This document shows positions 24,638 to 34,976 of a stretch of 64,000 bases of DNA, piece by piece; the stretch's first letter is position 1, and each line of letters begins with the position of its first letter. The position numbers and the translations under genes are program-made. The stretch lies in assembly GCA_907163375.1 (NCBI GenBank), contig CAJQUW010007828.1, positions 402,501-466,500 of the forward strand, read 5' to 3'. Source of the stretch: Prostheceraeus crozeri (taxonomy: Eukaryota; Platyhelminthes; Polycladida; Euryleptidae). A model generated the notes under the pieces. It did not search any database, was not told the origin of the DNA, and saw only the letters and a program-made list of their open reading frames with translations.

Positions 24638-25700
24638 ATGTCAGGTCATCTAAAAGATGATCAGAGAAAATGGATTTTGAAATCCTTTTGGAAAAACAAG
24701 AATGCTGAAAAGGTGCGAATGGAATGGAGAGATGCCTTTCACAGCAATCCTCCATCAAGATTTGCTATTTATCGCATTCGAGATAAATTTGAAAAGACCG
24801 GTTCGGTAGAGAATGCACCGAAGTCAGGACGCCCTCGATCAGTTTCAATAACATCAAACGAGGAGCTAGTGGCCCAAACATTTGTTCAAAGTCCGAAAAA
24901 GTCAACAAGAAGAGCCTCATTGGAGTTGGACATTTCTCTAAGCTCTACTTGGAGACTGATGAGGAAAGTTGAGTTGAAACCATACCGACTCAGACTGGTG
25001 CAGCACCTTCTACCGGATGATGCTGAACGACGCTTGCAGTTTGCTGTGCTCATGTTGTCGGAAATTCGGGAGAACCCAGATTTGCTTGACAAGATAGTTT
25101 GGTCTGACGAAGCCAGTTTCAAACTATCAGGTCACGTAAATAGACAACTGTGTCTACTGGTTCCCTGAAAATCCGCACATGGTATCAACAAATGAGCTGA
25201 ACCAGCCTGGCTTAACCGTCTGGGCCGGTATGTCAAGCAACGGTGTGATTGGGCCAGTATTTTTTGAAAGAACTGTGACGGCTGAGGTGTACCTTCAAAT
25301 GCTCCAATCCTTTGCGATTCCTGAGATGCAGTCATTGAACAACTTCAATGAGCTGTACTTTCAGCAGGATGGTGCACCAGCGCATTTTGCAGTGAGTGTC
25401 AGAAGCTATCTGAATGACACTTTTCCAGGAAAGTGGATCGGGAGATGTGGTAGCATCCTTTGGCCTCCTCGCTCTCCCGATCTAACTCCGATGGACTTTT
25501 TCTTTTGGGGCGTTGTAAAGGAGAAAGTGTACGGACGAAAACCTCACACACTTTCTCAACTCCGCTCCTACATCACAGATGCCTGTCAAGAGATCAGTGA
25601 TGACAGGAACTTATGCAGAACTGTGTGCCACAGTGTGGCCGAAAGACTACAAGAATGTGCCGATGTCCATGGTGGACATTTTGAGCATTTGCGTTCGTGA
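24638..25700 (+). pseudogene. mariner transposase, DD41D, one frame break
   Basis: The first frame (24638-25168) carries the paired helix-turn-helix DNA-binding region (FEKTGSVENAPKSGRPRSVS is the linker typical of this group) and the first catalytic aspartate in IVWSDEASF. The second frame (in frame from about 25150, ORF start 25179) has LTVWAGMSSNGVIGP, the second aspartate in QQDGAPAHF and the third in SPDLTPMDFFFWG. I count 41 residues between the last two acids, so this is a DD41D enzyme, as in the rosa-type mariners, and not the usual DD34D. A single frameshift near 25140-25150 separates the halves; otherwise it looks complete (~350 residues). Confidence 0.9.
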
Positions 25701-25776
25701 ATTTTTGCAACTTTAAGTTGATTAATTTTTTGATATGTTGAATAGGCCTTGGTTATTCATTTGTTCATTTTTTTGT

Positions 25777-26074
25777 TAGGAAACCAAGCAAACAAAATGG
25801 TAGTTGTTTTAATGTTAATACCTTTATTAATTTCAGCCTCCTCTAGGCCATCGTCAGAAGCTTCTGACGATGCTCTAAGAGGAGGCTGGAATTAACAAAG
25901 GTGAAGGACATTTGGATGTCAGCTGTTCTTCCTTCTTCGCCTCCCTGTCTTGTGTTGACGACAGCGTCTTCGTGCACCAGGCTGAGGGGCGCGGAGGACA
26001 TTCGAATGTCAGCTGTTCTTCCTTCTCCGCAGTAACACTGAAACAACTACTATCTTGTTTACATGGTTTCCTAA
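25777..26074. mobile_element. Fold-back insert, Penelope-terminal-like
   Basis: Both ends read TTAGGAAACCA inward, followed by TAGTTGTTT. Near the left side two head-to-head copies of a CTTCTGACGATG...AGGAGGCTGAAATT block form a palindrome centred near 25860. Each block has the order CTGACGA, short imperfect stem-loop, GAAA, which recalls the hammerhead-like motif of Penelope-like terminal repeats. No coding content. It inserted into the mariner 3' region. Confidence 0.55.
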
Positions 26075-26661
26075 TAATTTTTTTTGATAGATGTTGGATA
26101 GTTATTCGACTTCTCATGATCGGTATAGATTCAAATTGGGTTGTAGTGAAATATGTAGGCATGAAAACACTGGAGATCATGAGATATTTTAATATGATTT
26201 ACGCGATGTCAAAGAGTATTGAATTTTTGCCCCTTACGAATACAAGGCATATTAGCTATCTGTGGCATCGTGAAAAAGATTATTATGACATAGCTTATTA
26301 ATCTATAGCATTAAGACATAGCTTTTCAAGGCCAATTTCTACTGTTAGCCTACTTTTGAAACACCTTGTATATCACAGTTAGCACAATTGAAAACGCACC
26401 ACCTGTCAAATCTAGCTAATTCGAAGTAAATCGCTTCGATTGAATATGGAATGAAGGACGCACGCTAATTGACATAGATATCTGCACGACGGCGGTCTGG
26501 TGGTGGGATTGCGTAATTGTTCAGACTGAATTACTGAAGCAAGCATTATTATTACCGAATTACTTAGCAAGCATGTGTTCAAATTGAACTTCGATCATGA
26601 AGTATAAAATTAACGACTTATTATGGGAAATGAGTTTTGTGAAAAATCTTAAGATGGTAAA

Positions 26662-27681
26662 ATGTCTGATGCCAAAAGATGGCGTGCTATTGGCATGCTT
26701 GACGCTGGAATGTCCCTTCGGGCAGTCGGACGACATTTCGGTGGTTCGCATACGACGATTGCCCGACTTCTCAAGAAAGCGAGAGCAAATGGTACCGTGG
26801 CACATGCTGGCGTTGGTGCAGTTCGTCACACAACTGCCAGAGCTGACCGGCGATTGCTCAGAATGGTGCGAGGCAATCCCACACTCCCCGCAACTCTGCT
26901 ACGACTGATGTGGGGCGAAAGAAGTCGCAGAGGCAACATCCTGAGGTCGGGCACCATAAGAAATCGGCTTCGAGAGCAAGGACTTCGCTCAAGGAAGATC
27001 CGCAAATGACCCACATTAACACCTGCGCATGTGGCACGAAGAGAGCGGTGGGCGATGCAACGAGTTCACTGGAGACTACCACAATGGAGACGTATCATCT
27101 TCACTGACGAAAGTCGGTTTCGTCTGTTCCGCAATGATGGCCGCATTCGTGTTTGGCGTGTGCCACGCCAAGAGATGCTGCAGCAACACGTCCAGCCTAC
27201 TCATCAGCAACAGGGGCCATCCGTTCACGTGTGGGCAGGCATCACCCTGACGGGCAAGACCGAGCTGGTAGTGCTCAACACGAACGTGACTGGTGAGCGT
27301 TATGCTGAACTGCTGCAAACGCATCTTCTGCCATTTGCGACTCGAACATTCGGAGACGTGGCCAACTGGATCCTGCAAGATGATAACGCACCTTCGCATC
27401 GTGCATACAATGTGACGCAGCTGAAGGAAAACTTAGGGATACGGACTCTTCGCTGGCCATCAAGGTCGCCGGACATGAACCCGATCGAGCACGTGTGGGA
27501 TTATCTGAAGCGCCAAGTTCAGCAGCGGGACGCGACTAAGCAAACACTGCGTGAATTACAAGAGACAGTGGTTGCAGTTTGGCAACAAATTCCTCAAAAT
27601 TTTCTGAGACGGCTCGTCCTCAGAATGCCGCGACGAATCAGTGCCTTATTGACTGCTCGCGGAGGTTATACCCGCTATTAA
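26662..27681 (+). pseudogene. Tc1-like transposase with a single in-frame stop
   Basis: One frame of 339 sense codons from MSDAKRWRAIGMLDAGMSL to GGYTRY is interrupted only by a TGA at 27007-27009, between RSRKIRK and PTLTPAHVARR. The stop is probably a CGA (Arg) to TGA change. Residues 1-110 are the bipartite helix-turn-helix DNA-binding region (SLRAVGRHFGGSHTTIARLL). Catalytic acids lie in IIFTDESRF, LQDDNAPSH and SPDMNPIEHVWD, with 34 residues between the last two (DD34E). Apart from the stop the protein is of normal Tc1 length, so the copy seems young. Confidence 0.93.
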
Positions 27682-27696
27682 CTTGTACAAGTATAG

Positions 27697-27810
27697 ATGC
27701 TATGTTTAATAATTAATTTTCTTAATCACTAAAAGTTTGTCCTATTCATTTACATGTTATGTTTAATAATTTCTTTTCTTAATCACTAAAAGTTTGTCCT
27801 ATTCATTTAC
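27697..27810. repeat. 57-bp tandem duplication in the Tc1 3' region
   Basis: Two adjacent 57-bp copies differ at only a few positions. Each starts ATGYTATGTTTAATAAT and ends TTCATTTAC. It may be particular to this copy or a family feature. Confidence 0.85.
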
Positions 27811-28020
27811 ATTAGCTGTCAATCATGTCATTAGACCCCTGACCGCCGTCGGGCCGTAGCACAGATATCTATGTCGGTTAGAATGCGTCCTCCATTCTTT
27901 ATCAATCGTGTATAGCGATCAATTTGACGGATTTGACAGGTTGTGCGTTTTCAATTGTGCTAAGTGTATATATATTGCAGCAAAGTGTACCCAGTCTCTT
28001 CATTGATAGTGAAAGATAAA

Positions 28021-28533
28021 AAACACTGGTTCCGGACTAGTTTCGATTCATCTATTGAATCATCCTCAGCGTTAAGAATTTTCCCCTTGTGGCGTTAAAT
28101 CGAACATTACTTATCAATACAGTTGTGACCGTTGTTCCATGCGGTACGTCGGGGCCACTAAGAGACATTTCAATACTCGTATCAGTGAGCATTTGCGTGG
28201 ATATCCCACCGCTACAGAGATATCTATGCACGATCATAGCCCTAAGGTTGAGAATTTCACTATTGTTGGTCGTTTCAGACAGCCACTAATTCTTGAATCC
28301 ATCATGATAAGGGAAACAATAATCTATTATCAAATGAACGGAATGGATCACATGTTCTTCTTCTGAACTTTTAACATCATGATCGACGACGTAGAGTGGA
28401 ACCATACTTGATGACCTTGACTCGTGAACAGATGTAAATTTGTATATAATGTGAATTTTATGCAATTTTATAACTTTGTGACCGCTGAGGATGATTCAAT
28501 AGATGAATCGAAACTAGTCCGGAACCAGTGTTA
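28021..28533 (+). mobile_element. Penelope-like element remnant: endonuclease between inverted repeats
   Basis: A perfect 50-bp inverted repeat (28022-28071 and 28483-28532) encloses a GIY-YIG endonuclease fragment. Penelope-like elements are known for long terminal repeats found in direct or inverted orientation and for 5' truncation, which would leave exactly this layout. The repeat contains CTGAGGA, a 5-7-bp stem-loop and GAAAC, the order of a hammerhead core. No clear target duplication found. Confidence 0.75.
28098..28366 (+). pseudogene. GIY-YIG endonuclease domain of a Penelope-like element (fragment)
   Basis: Reading from 28098, NITYQYSCDRC is followed by RYVGATKRHFNTRISEHLRG, which is the YIG strand and catalytic arginine helix of GIY-YIG nucleases. 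Then come MHDHS and LILESIMIRETIIYYQMNG, which hold the conserved glutamate. This domain cuts the target in Penelope-like elements and follows the reverse transcriptase, which is absent here. The frame runs to a stop after MDHMFFF. Confidence 0.8.
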
Positions 28534-28604
28534 TGAGTATATCAAAGGACAAGAGTCGTAATATAAATTCGAAAAACATCGAGATTTCTGATTTCTGCAG
28601 TTAA

Positions 28605-29856
28605 CAGGGCTGCCCACCACTGTCGGCTATAAACGGGACGCCCATACAGAAAATCGGGACAGAAAACTCGTACTTTATTTTTGCATTTTATGCGAAACTA
28701 TAGCATTTTGATGTGTGTTTTGTTTTTCATTTCTTTCATTGGACTTAGCCTGGCGGTAATTCTCATATTTCGTAGACTTAAACGCGTATCAGTTATAAAC
28801 TACCGAAATTCTCTGACAGAAGAAAAGTATATACATCTTAATAACGACTATTTCGCAAAAAACAAAAAATGCAAAAAACGTAAGAAGCACATTACAATTA
28901 GATTCATCTGGAATTTAAGATTTAATACACTATAAATATAAAATTCACATAACTCGATCGTCAGCTATCATACGACAGATCTAATTATCAAAAAATCTAA
29001 TTAGCCGAGATACCGCATCCGAAAGAAAATCTCAATTTTTATTTCGCATTCAACAGAAAACGAGTATTGAGATAAACTTATTACCGAGCAATTCAAGTTC
29101 TAACTTGATAACGTATGAAGCATTTTTGAAAAGCAATTTTCAAAACCTAAGTGGTTCATAGTAATGTAATGTTGCACTGCTGCAAGTGATTAGGATTTCC
29201 CATGCTCAGCGGTTGCTATTTTGCATCGGCGCAATTGGCAAAATAACATGAGAAAATATGCATTTAAATTCAACAATCGCAAATTTTGTCTTATGGTGTC
29301 GAGTTGGACGATTTCTTGAGTTTATACAAAAAGATCGTTTTTTATGTTGTTGCAGTCATTTTTCCCAAAAAGAAATCGAATTATAGCAAAGCCAACAATA
29401 TTTCAAATAACAACAATGAGATTAAATACACGATAGATCAGATTGCCATACAAAAGATGTGCGGCTGGTAGGATTCGAACCTACGACCAAGGTTAACTAG
29501 ACCTGTGCTCTAACCAACTGAGCTACGAGCCTCTTGTGCGACTGTGTCAGTTGGCAGGATCAAACCCTCACCACCACACATCAGTTGTCAAGGCAATAAT
29601 AATCAATGAATAAATAACACGTCACAATTTTGTCACCGCCGACATTACGGCAAGTAGCGGGGATCGATTGTCCACCAAAGCATCTTAAACCATGTCGTGG
29701 AAGACAGGAGGTCTATGCACATGACTACAGTGAACACAAGAAATGCTGACCACAGCACCTAACTTCGACTACAAAAACAGCATCCAAATTTTAAAATCCA
29801 AAACATCGGGGCAGCTAAATTTTGAGGGCAAAAAATCGTGACAGTCGGCAGCCCTG
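28605..29856. mobile_element. TIR element (CAGGGCTGCC ends), 1252 bp, carrying a tRNA-like sequence
   Basis: The tips CAGGGCTGCC and GGCAGCCCTG, with a further ACTGTC/GACAGT match inward, are flanked by a 6-bp direct repeat AGTTAA (28599-28604, 29857-29862). There is no transposase. An 84-codon frame (28681-28935) with one hydrophobic stretch is probably chance. A tRNA-Thr-like sequence lies at 29462-29531 on the minus strand. Class not assigned; the tips and 6-bp repeat resemble those of 18109-21952. Confidence 0.7.
29462..29531 (-). tRNA. tRNA-Thr(AGT)-like sequence, probably a pseudogene
   Basis: On the minus strand, box A TAGCTCAGTTGG, the anticodon loop CTAGTTA (anticodon AGT) and T arm GTAGGTTCGAATCCTAC are well formed. 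The anticodon stem CAGGT/ACCTT has one mismatch. The acceptor stem is poor: the 5' side GGCTCGT and the 3' side cannot pair over seven positions without a gap or mismatch. It looks like a tRNA-Thr copy that lost function, though automated tools may call it. It lies inside a transposon, which is unusual. Confidence 0.65.
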
Positions 29857-29862
29857 AGTTAA

Positions 29863-30557
29863 CCTCTTTATCGGTGGCTGAGAGAGTGATTTGCTTTACT
29901 TTTTTGTAGTACATCTTCTTGAAACAATTATTACATGTAAGATTTTAAATCCTTTTTGAAGCATTGTAACAGCAGTATTCAGCAATTCCAAGTTTTCAGT
30001 TTTCAACATGTTCCCCTTTCGTAATGCATTTCAATTTTATGTAAATAATTCTTTGATAATTCGATTGTGTTGATCACCCAAATACAAACAAATGAGTCAT
30101 GGACTGATATGACTAAGTTACGAAATCCATTTTAGTGGTCAACGATTCGTGCCTCTCCGCACAGCTTACTAGGCCTTGAATTCAGGCAGCCCCCGTAACA
30201 TGAATTTCATTATAGAAAAATGTCCACTAACTTGAAAAATATCTACAAAATTCCTCAGCAGTCGTAGACGCTGCGCTTTGCCCTTCAACGACTCGTCAGC
30301 AGAGGTCTGCGTTCATGAGACGACCACGATCATATACTCATTGACATAATTAATGAAACAAACTCATTATTGGCTTGAATTGAAGTTTGTTTCATTTTTT
30401 CTCAGGTATGATGCAATATCTCGCTTTCTATGTATTACCATTCAACACATTAGAGAATGGTGGTCAAATTTCAAATTTTGATATCGATACAACTGTCACA
30501 ATTGCTTTTACAAATTGAACATAAACGTGAACTGAAATCCAGCTTTTGTAAAATAAA
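29863..30557. other. No gene; presumed left flank of a Tc1-like element
   Basis: No gene seen. It may include the 5' end of the Tc1-like element whose transposase starts at 30558, but I found no inverted repeat partner to the right of 31500. Confidence 0.4.
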
Positions 30558-31500
30558 ATGGCACACGATCAGTTTACCAGAGGTATGGCTATTGGAATGA
30601 TTCGTTGTGGTAGAAGTTGTGCGAGTGTTGCCGAAGAGCTGCAACTATCGAGAGTCGTTGTTTGGAGGTGGTGGTGTCGATGGAAAGCAGAAGGAGATGT
30701 TAAAAGGAAGAAGGGATCTGGTCGACCAAGAAAGTCTGCAGGAAGGACAGACGCACGTCTAGTTTTAGCTGCAAAGAGGAATAGATTTGTGTCAGTCCCA
30801 AAACTAGTCGTACACTGGAAGAGTGCCTCAAATATAGACTGTATCGTTCGAACGGCTTACCGAAGATTTAGAGAAGATTGAGTTTTGAGCACCGCAGAAG
30901 ACGACTTGCCTGGTGTGATGCCCATCGCTCATGGAATGACCATCACTGGCAGAAAGTCTTGTGGACCGATGAATCGAGATTCACTCTGGATTTCAATGAC
31001 GGTCGTGTCAGAGTGCATCGTCTTCCAGGTGAACGCTTTGCCCCATGCTGTATTGAAGAACACGACAGATATGGTGGTGGAAGTGTTATGCTGTGGGGTG
31101 GCATTTGGCATGGCGGACGAACGACAGCAGTTATCATCAAAGGCACGTTGACTGGAGAGAGGTATTTCAATGAAATTGTGCTTCCTGTTGTTGCCCCAGT
31201 GGTCAGGGTGGAGGATCTCGTCTTCCAAGACGACAACGCATCGCTCCTCGGCTGTCATTGACACTGTTAGGAGATCGAACATTCAAACCCTTGACTGGCC
31301 TGCACGCTCACCTGACTTGTCACCCATTGAACAAGTGTGGGACGAGCTTGGGCGGCGAGTGAGAGACCGCTATTCACTTTCTGAAGATTCTCTCTGAAAG
31401 ACTGACAGAGGCTTCTCCTTGAAACATCCTTCATTCAGAAACTTTGTGAATCCATGCCATCTCAGATTACTGAATGTATTGGAGCTAGAGGGGGGGCACA
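30558..31500 (+). pseudogene. Second Tc1-like transposase, multiply broken
   Basis: The first piece, from MAHDQFTRGMAIGMIRCGR, contains a helix-turn-helix (SVAEELQLSRVVVWRWW) and the KKGSGRPRKS linker. After a small deletion or shift near 30880 the second piece has RRRRLAWCDAHRSW and catalytic VLWTDESRF and VFQDDNA. After another shift near 31240 a third piece supplies LDWPARSPDLSPIEQVWDEL, with the last catalytic glutamate. A GGHTRY-like tail ends at about 31500. It differs from the 26.4-kb element and represents an older Tc1 family. Terminal repeats were not found. Confidence 0.85.
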
Positions 31501-31819
31501 CGCGCTATTAAAGTTGAATCTGCTACATGCGTTGTTTTTCTGTGCTAGCGACTTGGTGGTGATTGTGACTGCTAGCGACTGGTGGAGATCAAAAGCTTCA
31601 TTTTAGATCGATTACAGATCAGCAGCCTTTTAACAGTAATCACTGAAACTTAAATCCTGCTCTAATTACTTTGTGATTTATTTAATCCTTTGAACCGCCT
31701 CCAATGAAGATTTGCACGTTTTAAATGATTTTTTCGGAAAATAAATTTCGTGTGGCTTTCGTGTTAGACGTGAATAGTTGGATTTCGTGTCGTGCTCGTG
31801 TTTTGACTGAAAAACTTCG

Positions 31820-32200
31820 TTGAAGGAAATTTTCCGACGACTGCAGACCTGTACTCGTCAGCATAACTCCGAGTACAGCGTCTATGGCTTCCAAGGAATT
31901 TTGTACTTAAGCAGGACCAAATGTATGTTTGTCTCCCGTTTTCATCAGTCTCTAACTCCTGTTCCTATCACGATTAATAACAATTTAATTGAAAGTGTCC
32001 TGAATATTTTGGGTATTCATTTTTCTGCTGATCTATCGTGGCATAGTTGTCGTAGTTTGTCAATTGTTCGTCGCTTACACTATAGTTCCTGTAAACCATC
32101 TGTTATTGGTCTTGTTGTCAACTTATTTACTGTTGGCCGATCATCCATGACTTACGTGCGTCTCATTTTCAAAAACTTGAAAAGCTTGACCTTGTAGCCG
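31820..32200 (+). pseudogene. LINE fragment D: C-terminal part of a reverse transcriptase
   Basis: The frame contains RTKCMFVSRFHQSLTPVP and ILGIHFSADLSWHS, which match the region after the catalytic core of LINE reverse transcriptases (the TK.. and LG..D..L.W motifs), then RRLHYSS. The endonuclease and active site are missing. A 5'-truncated, decayed copy in THOC6 intron 2. Confidence 0.7.
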
Positions 32201-32551
32201 TTGTTGGGCAGGTGTTCATGATTTGCCGCCCCCACATAGCATGTTGCAAGGGTCAGTTATACAACTGATCAGGAAAATCGCGATTAGCCAGCATTCCCAG
32301 CCCCTTTCTCAATTTTTTTATTATGAGAGACACTGTAATAAGCAAGTTAGTGAAATTTCGACGGGCATTCATTTTAAACACACTACTGACAAATCGCATG
32401 CAATAATTAATAAATGCTGCTTTTTGCAAACACAATGTAAACAGAATAATTATATGAATGTTGAGTTGCATCCTCAGTTGAAAATGGGAACAGACCTGAA
32501 TAGCTTTCATTCCATCCAATATCAGGAATCATCAGCAGGCCTACTTTACAT

Positions 32552-33582
32552 AGGAAGTCCGCGCAAATTTGAATGAAAATTTCCAGGTGTTTTCCAGGGT
32601 AAAATTCATTTGATTTCCAGAGAAATTTACCAAAAATCAGGGTCAAATTTGAACGAAAATTTAAGATATATAAAGAAAATAGAAAAATACAAGTCTTAAC
32701 AATGAAATGTAACAATTAACGGACTATCTGTAAAGTCCATTCTATAATAAAATGCAACACGGTGAACGTCAGAGCGTTGTCATTCAGATAAGATCATTTG
32801 AACTGTAGCATTGCAGCGTGAATCCGTGGCAGGTGGAAGACCAAGAGCCAGAAAGAGTAACATAATGGTTGATGTGCTGCATATGCATGAGAGTAATCAC
32901 AATCAGTTTAAGAGAATGACACAGAGAAGAATTGACCGAGGAAAGCTCATTGGCACACGACGTGTCGGGAATAATATATCTACATATAGAAAAAATACTT
33001 GAGTGCTTGGAAATATGTGATATTAGCCTCGGATCATTCGGAACAAGTCTGGTGCCTAAATGTTATATATGTTTATATAAAAGTTTATATGTTTAGCACC
33101 ATTTTGCGTCAGTAGATTCTGCCACACGGCAATCAAGTGTGTAATAGCATTAGTCCTAGATTACGGCTCCTAGTTCACCATTCCACACGACGTTAATGAG
33201 GGAATTTACGGCTCATGGTTCTCCATTCCACACGTTAATAAAGGGGTTTACGGCTCCTAGTTCACCATACCACACAATGTCAATGAGGGAATTTACAACT
33301 TCTAGTTCACCATACTGTACAACGACTAGGAGTTCGACAACAATTCATAGTTAACCATACCATGCAGTTAAATCTCAGTCATGTTGCATCAAAATTGTAT
33401 GTGAATGAAGGCTATAATCGTAACAAATATGTAGAGATATGAAGAATAAAATCTGGAAAAATAGAAAATACTTCAACCATAAAGTATGAATTCAACATCT
33501 TGCAATTAGTGCTTTAAGTAGTCTCAAAATTTCCAGGAGTTATCCAGGATTTCCAGGATTTTCAGGGAGCGCGGACACCCTG
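32552..33582. mobile_element. hAT-like non-autonomous element, 1031 bp
   Basis: The right tip read inward is CAGGGTGTCCGCGC and the left tip AGGAAGTCCGCGC. Both are followed by repeated TTTTCCAGG/CCTGGAAA words. The 7-bp TTTACAT flanks both ends (32545-32551, 33583-33589). It contains a 42-45-bp tandem repeat (33161-33330). CAGGG tips and a 7-8-bp duplication suggest hAT. No transposase. Confidence 0.65.
33161..33330. repeat. 42-45-bp tandem repeat, about four degenerate units
   Basis: Units start TTACGGCTCCTAGTTCACCA and run through CACACGACGTTAATGAGG. Starts are at 33161, 33206, 33248 and 33293, the last being partial and diverged. Confidence 0.75.
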
Positions 33583-33830
33583 TTTACATTTCCCAACATC
33601 GACACAACTCCCTATTTAAGGTTGCAGCCATGCCCGGGTAAACTTGATGATCTGATATTCGATGAAATAGCGGCTATTCAGGTCTTCCCATTTTTCAACT
33701 GAGGATGCAACTCAATATTTAATTATTCTATTTACATTGAGAGACTATGTCACTTCCTAAAAGAAAAGGGACATTTCTAGAAACTCATTTGCCAAATTTT
33801 CTTCATTCTCTTGATGTGGGTGAAGACACG

Positions 33831-34590
33831 TGCATGTCAAATTTGCAGATGACGTTATCTTCTTGCAACCGTATCGCTCAGGTTCTCTGATCAATGAACT
33901 GCTAGCTTCGGAGATTGAACACATACCGAGCATGGTCTAAGATTTAATCACGATAAAACAAAAACAACTGTTATCTCAAAGAAGACAAGAACTCATGATG
34001 ACATTGCTGTCGTTAAAACGTTTCCGGAGTTGATGATTCTCAGGGTTACTTTCTCAGAGTCGCTGAAATGGGATAGTCATGTCAACAATATCTGTAGAAA
34101 GGCCAGCAGTCGTCTCTGTGTGATACGTCGACTGCGAGAGATTCTTCGCAAAGATGACATTATTCATATCTACCATCTATATGTACAGAGCGAGTGTATT
34201 GGAATATAAGTCTCCTCTTTTCGTCGGTCTTAACCAAACAGACAGCGAAAGATTGGAAAGAGTCAGGAGAGGATTGTTCCTGTGATAACTTTGCACCTTT
34301 ATGCATTCGTCGCGACCACCGTGCTGTTAAAACTTTCCTCAACATGAAGAATCCACTTTCTCTTCCCTTCGACGCTACAACGTTCTGGTCACCTTGCTAT
34401 ACCACCTTCACATACTCATCGGCGCTCAGCTTCTGTGCGTCATTATTGAACAGATTGTACACCACGTAATCTCCTCTTCAGTACGTTCATGTCAGAACTT
34501 GTCTTTTACTTTACTGCCTTGCCTCTCTTGATTTGTATCATCAACAATCATTATTTGCAAATAAACGCTTATTTCTATTATTATGTCTGA
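33831..34590 (+). pseudogene. LINE fragment C: reverse transcriptase from the FADD box to the 3' end
   Basis: The fragment begins at VKFADDVIFLQPY, the reverse transcriptase active-site box. In shifted frames it continues through ESLKWDSHV and RRLREILRKDDIIHIYHLY, then PLFVGLNQTDSERLERVRRG, in the usual LINE order. It ends with AATAAACGCTTATTT and an ATTATT-type tail near 34560-34590. Several stops and shifts are visible. 5'-truncated copy in intron 2, about 120 bp from a THOC6 exon. Confidence 0.8.
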
Positions 34591-34712
34591 TGCTACAACC
34601 TGTTACATACCGCTTCGCTTTCGTATTGACAATGTCATTTAAATTGTTCAAGTCTGAGGACATCTTCCTATTCTATTCCCAGTGAACTGATACTGCAATC
34701 TTAATGACTGAC

Positions 34713-34976
34713 CGTTATCCATTTTCCAACATTGGGACGCGCAATATCGTCGGTGCGACTCGGCTCTATTATTGCTCCTGCATCCTGTTGTCGTGTGTCC
34801 CAAAGTCGAACAGTTCCATCTTCAGAGCCTGAAGCTACATGATAACGATGTCGAAGTCCCCCAGGACATGTCAATGAGTGAATGAAGTCACTATGACCTT
34901 GAAATCGTCTGACATGTGATCCACTACGTGCAAGATCGAAGAGATGGACATTGTTGTCACCACACCCAGCAAATAA
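34713..34976 (-). CDS. THOC6: THOC6 middle exon (WD40 repeats)
   Basis: This 264-bp exon opens after TTTCCCTTCCAG and ends before GTCAGT, both good splice sites, and encodes exactly 88 codons in phase 0. It reads LFAGCGDNNVHLFDLARS, then RRFQGHSDFIHSL, ASGSEDGTVRLWDTR and ARPNVGKWIT. The GH and WD pairs and the order match human THOC6 (LILAGGDCQLHTMDL, GHTDYIHCL, GGEDGAVRLWDLR, RPHNGRWI). The exon is short and too broken up by introns to appear as a long open frame, so it is easy to miss. Confidence 0.92.

Larger units (their letters stand above)
24300..26368 (+). mobile_element. mariner-type transposon (DD41D), with a fold-back insert
   Basis: Perfect-looking 27-bp inverted tips start CAAGGTGTTTCAAAAGTAGG and are flanked by TA (24298-24299, 26369-26370). 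The plus strand encodes one transposase in two pieces. A 298-bp inverted-repeat insert (25777-26074) lies between the transposase stop and the right tip. The element sits in THOC6 intron 2, opposite to the gene. Confidence 0.92.
26373..27966 (+). mobile_element. Tc1-like transposon (DD34E), nearly intact
   Basis: Inverted ends TCACAGTTAGCACAATTG and the right-hand counterpart (read inward CACTTAGCACAATTG) enclose one transposase; similarity continues through GAAAACGCAC and CCTGTCAAATC. It lies in a TA run directly after the mariner, only a TA dinucleotide from that element's own target duplication. A 57-bp tandem duplication lies in its 3' untranslated part (27697-27753, 27754-27810). Confidence 0.9.
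32425..33745. mobile_element. Inverted-repeat element split by a hAT-like insert
   Basis: The left arm, about 32430-32520, contains GAGTTGCATCCTCAGTTGAA. Its reverse complement lies at about 33660-33745, with matching TTCAACTGAGGATGCAACTC and TCAGGTCTTCCCAT. Without the insert at 32552-33582 the element would be about 290 bp. No coding capacity. Confidence 0.6.

Noticed and set aside
28681-28935. 84-codon frame with a hydrophobic segment inside the 28.6-kb transposon
   Set aside because: AT-rich sequence readily gives hydrophobic frames; no similarity, and non-autonomous elements of this size rarely code.
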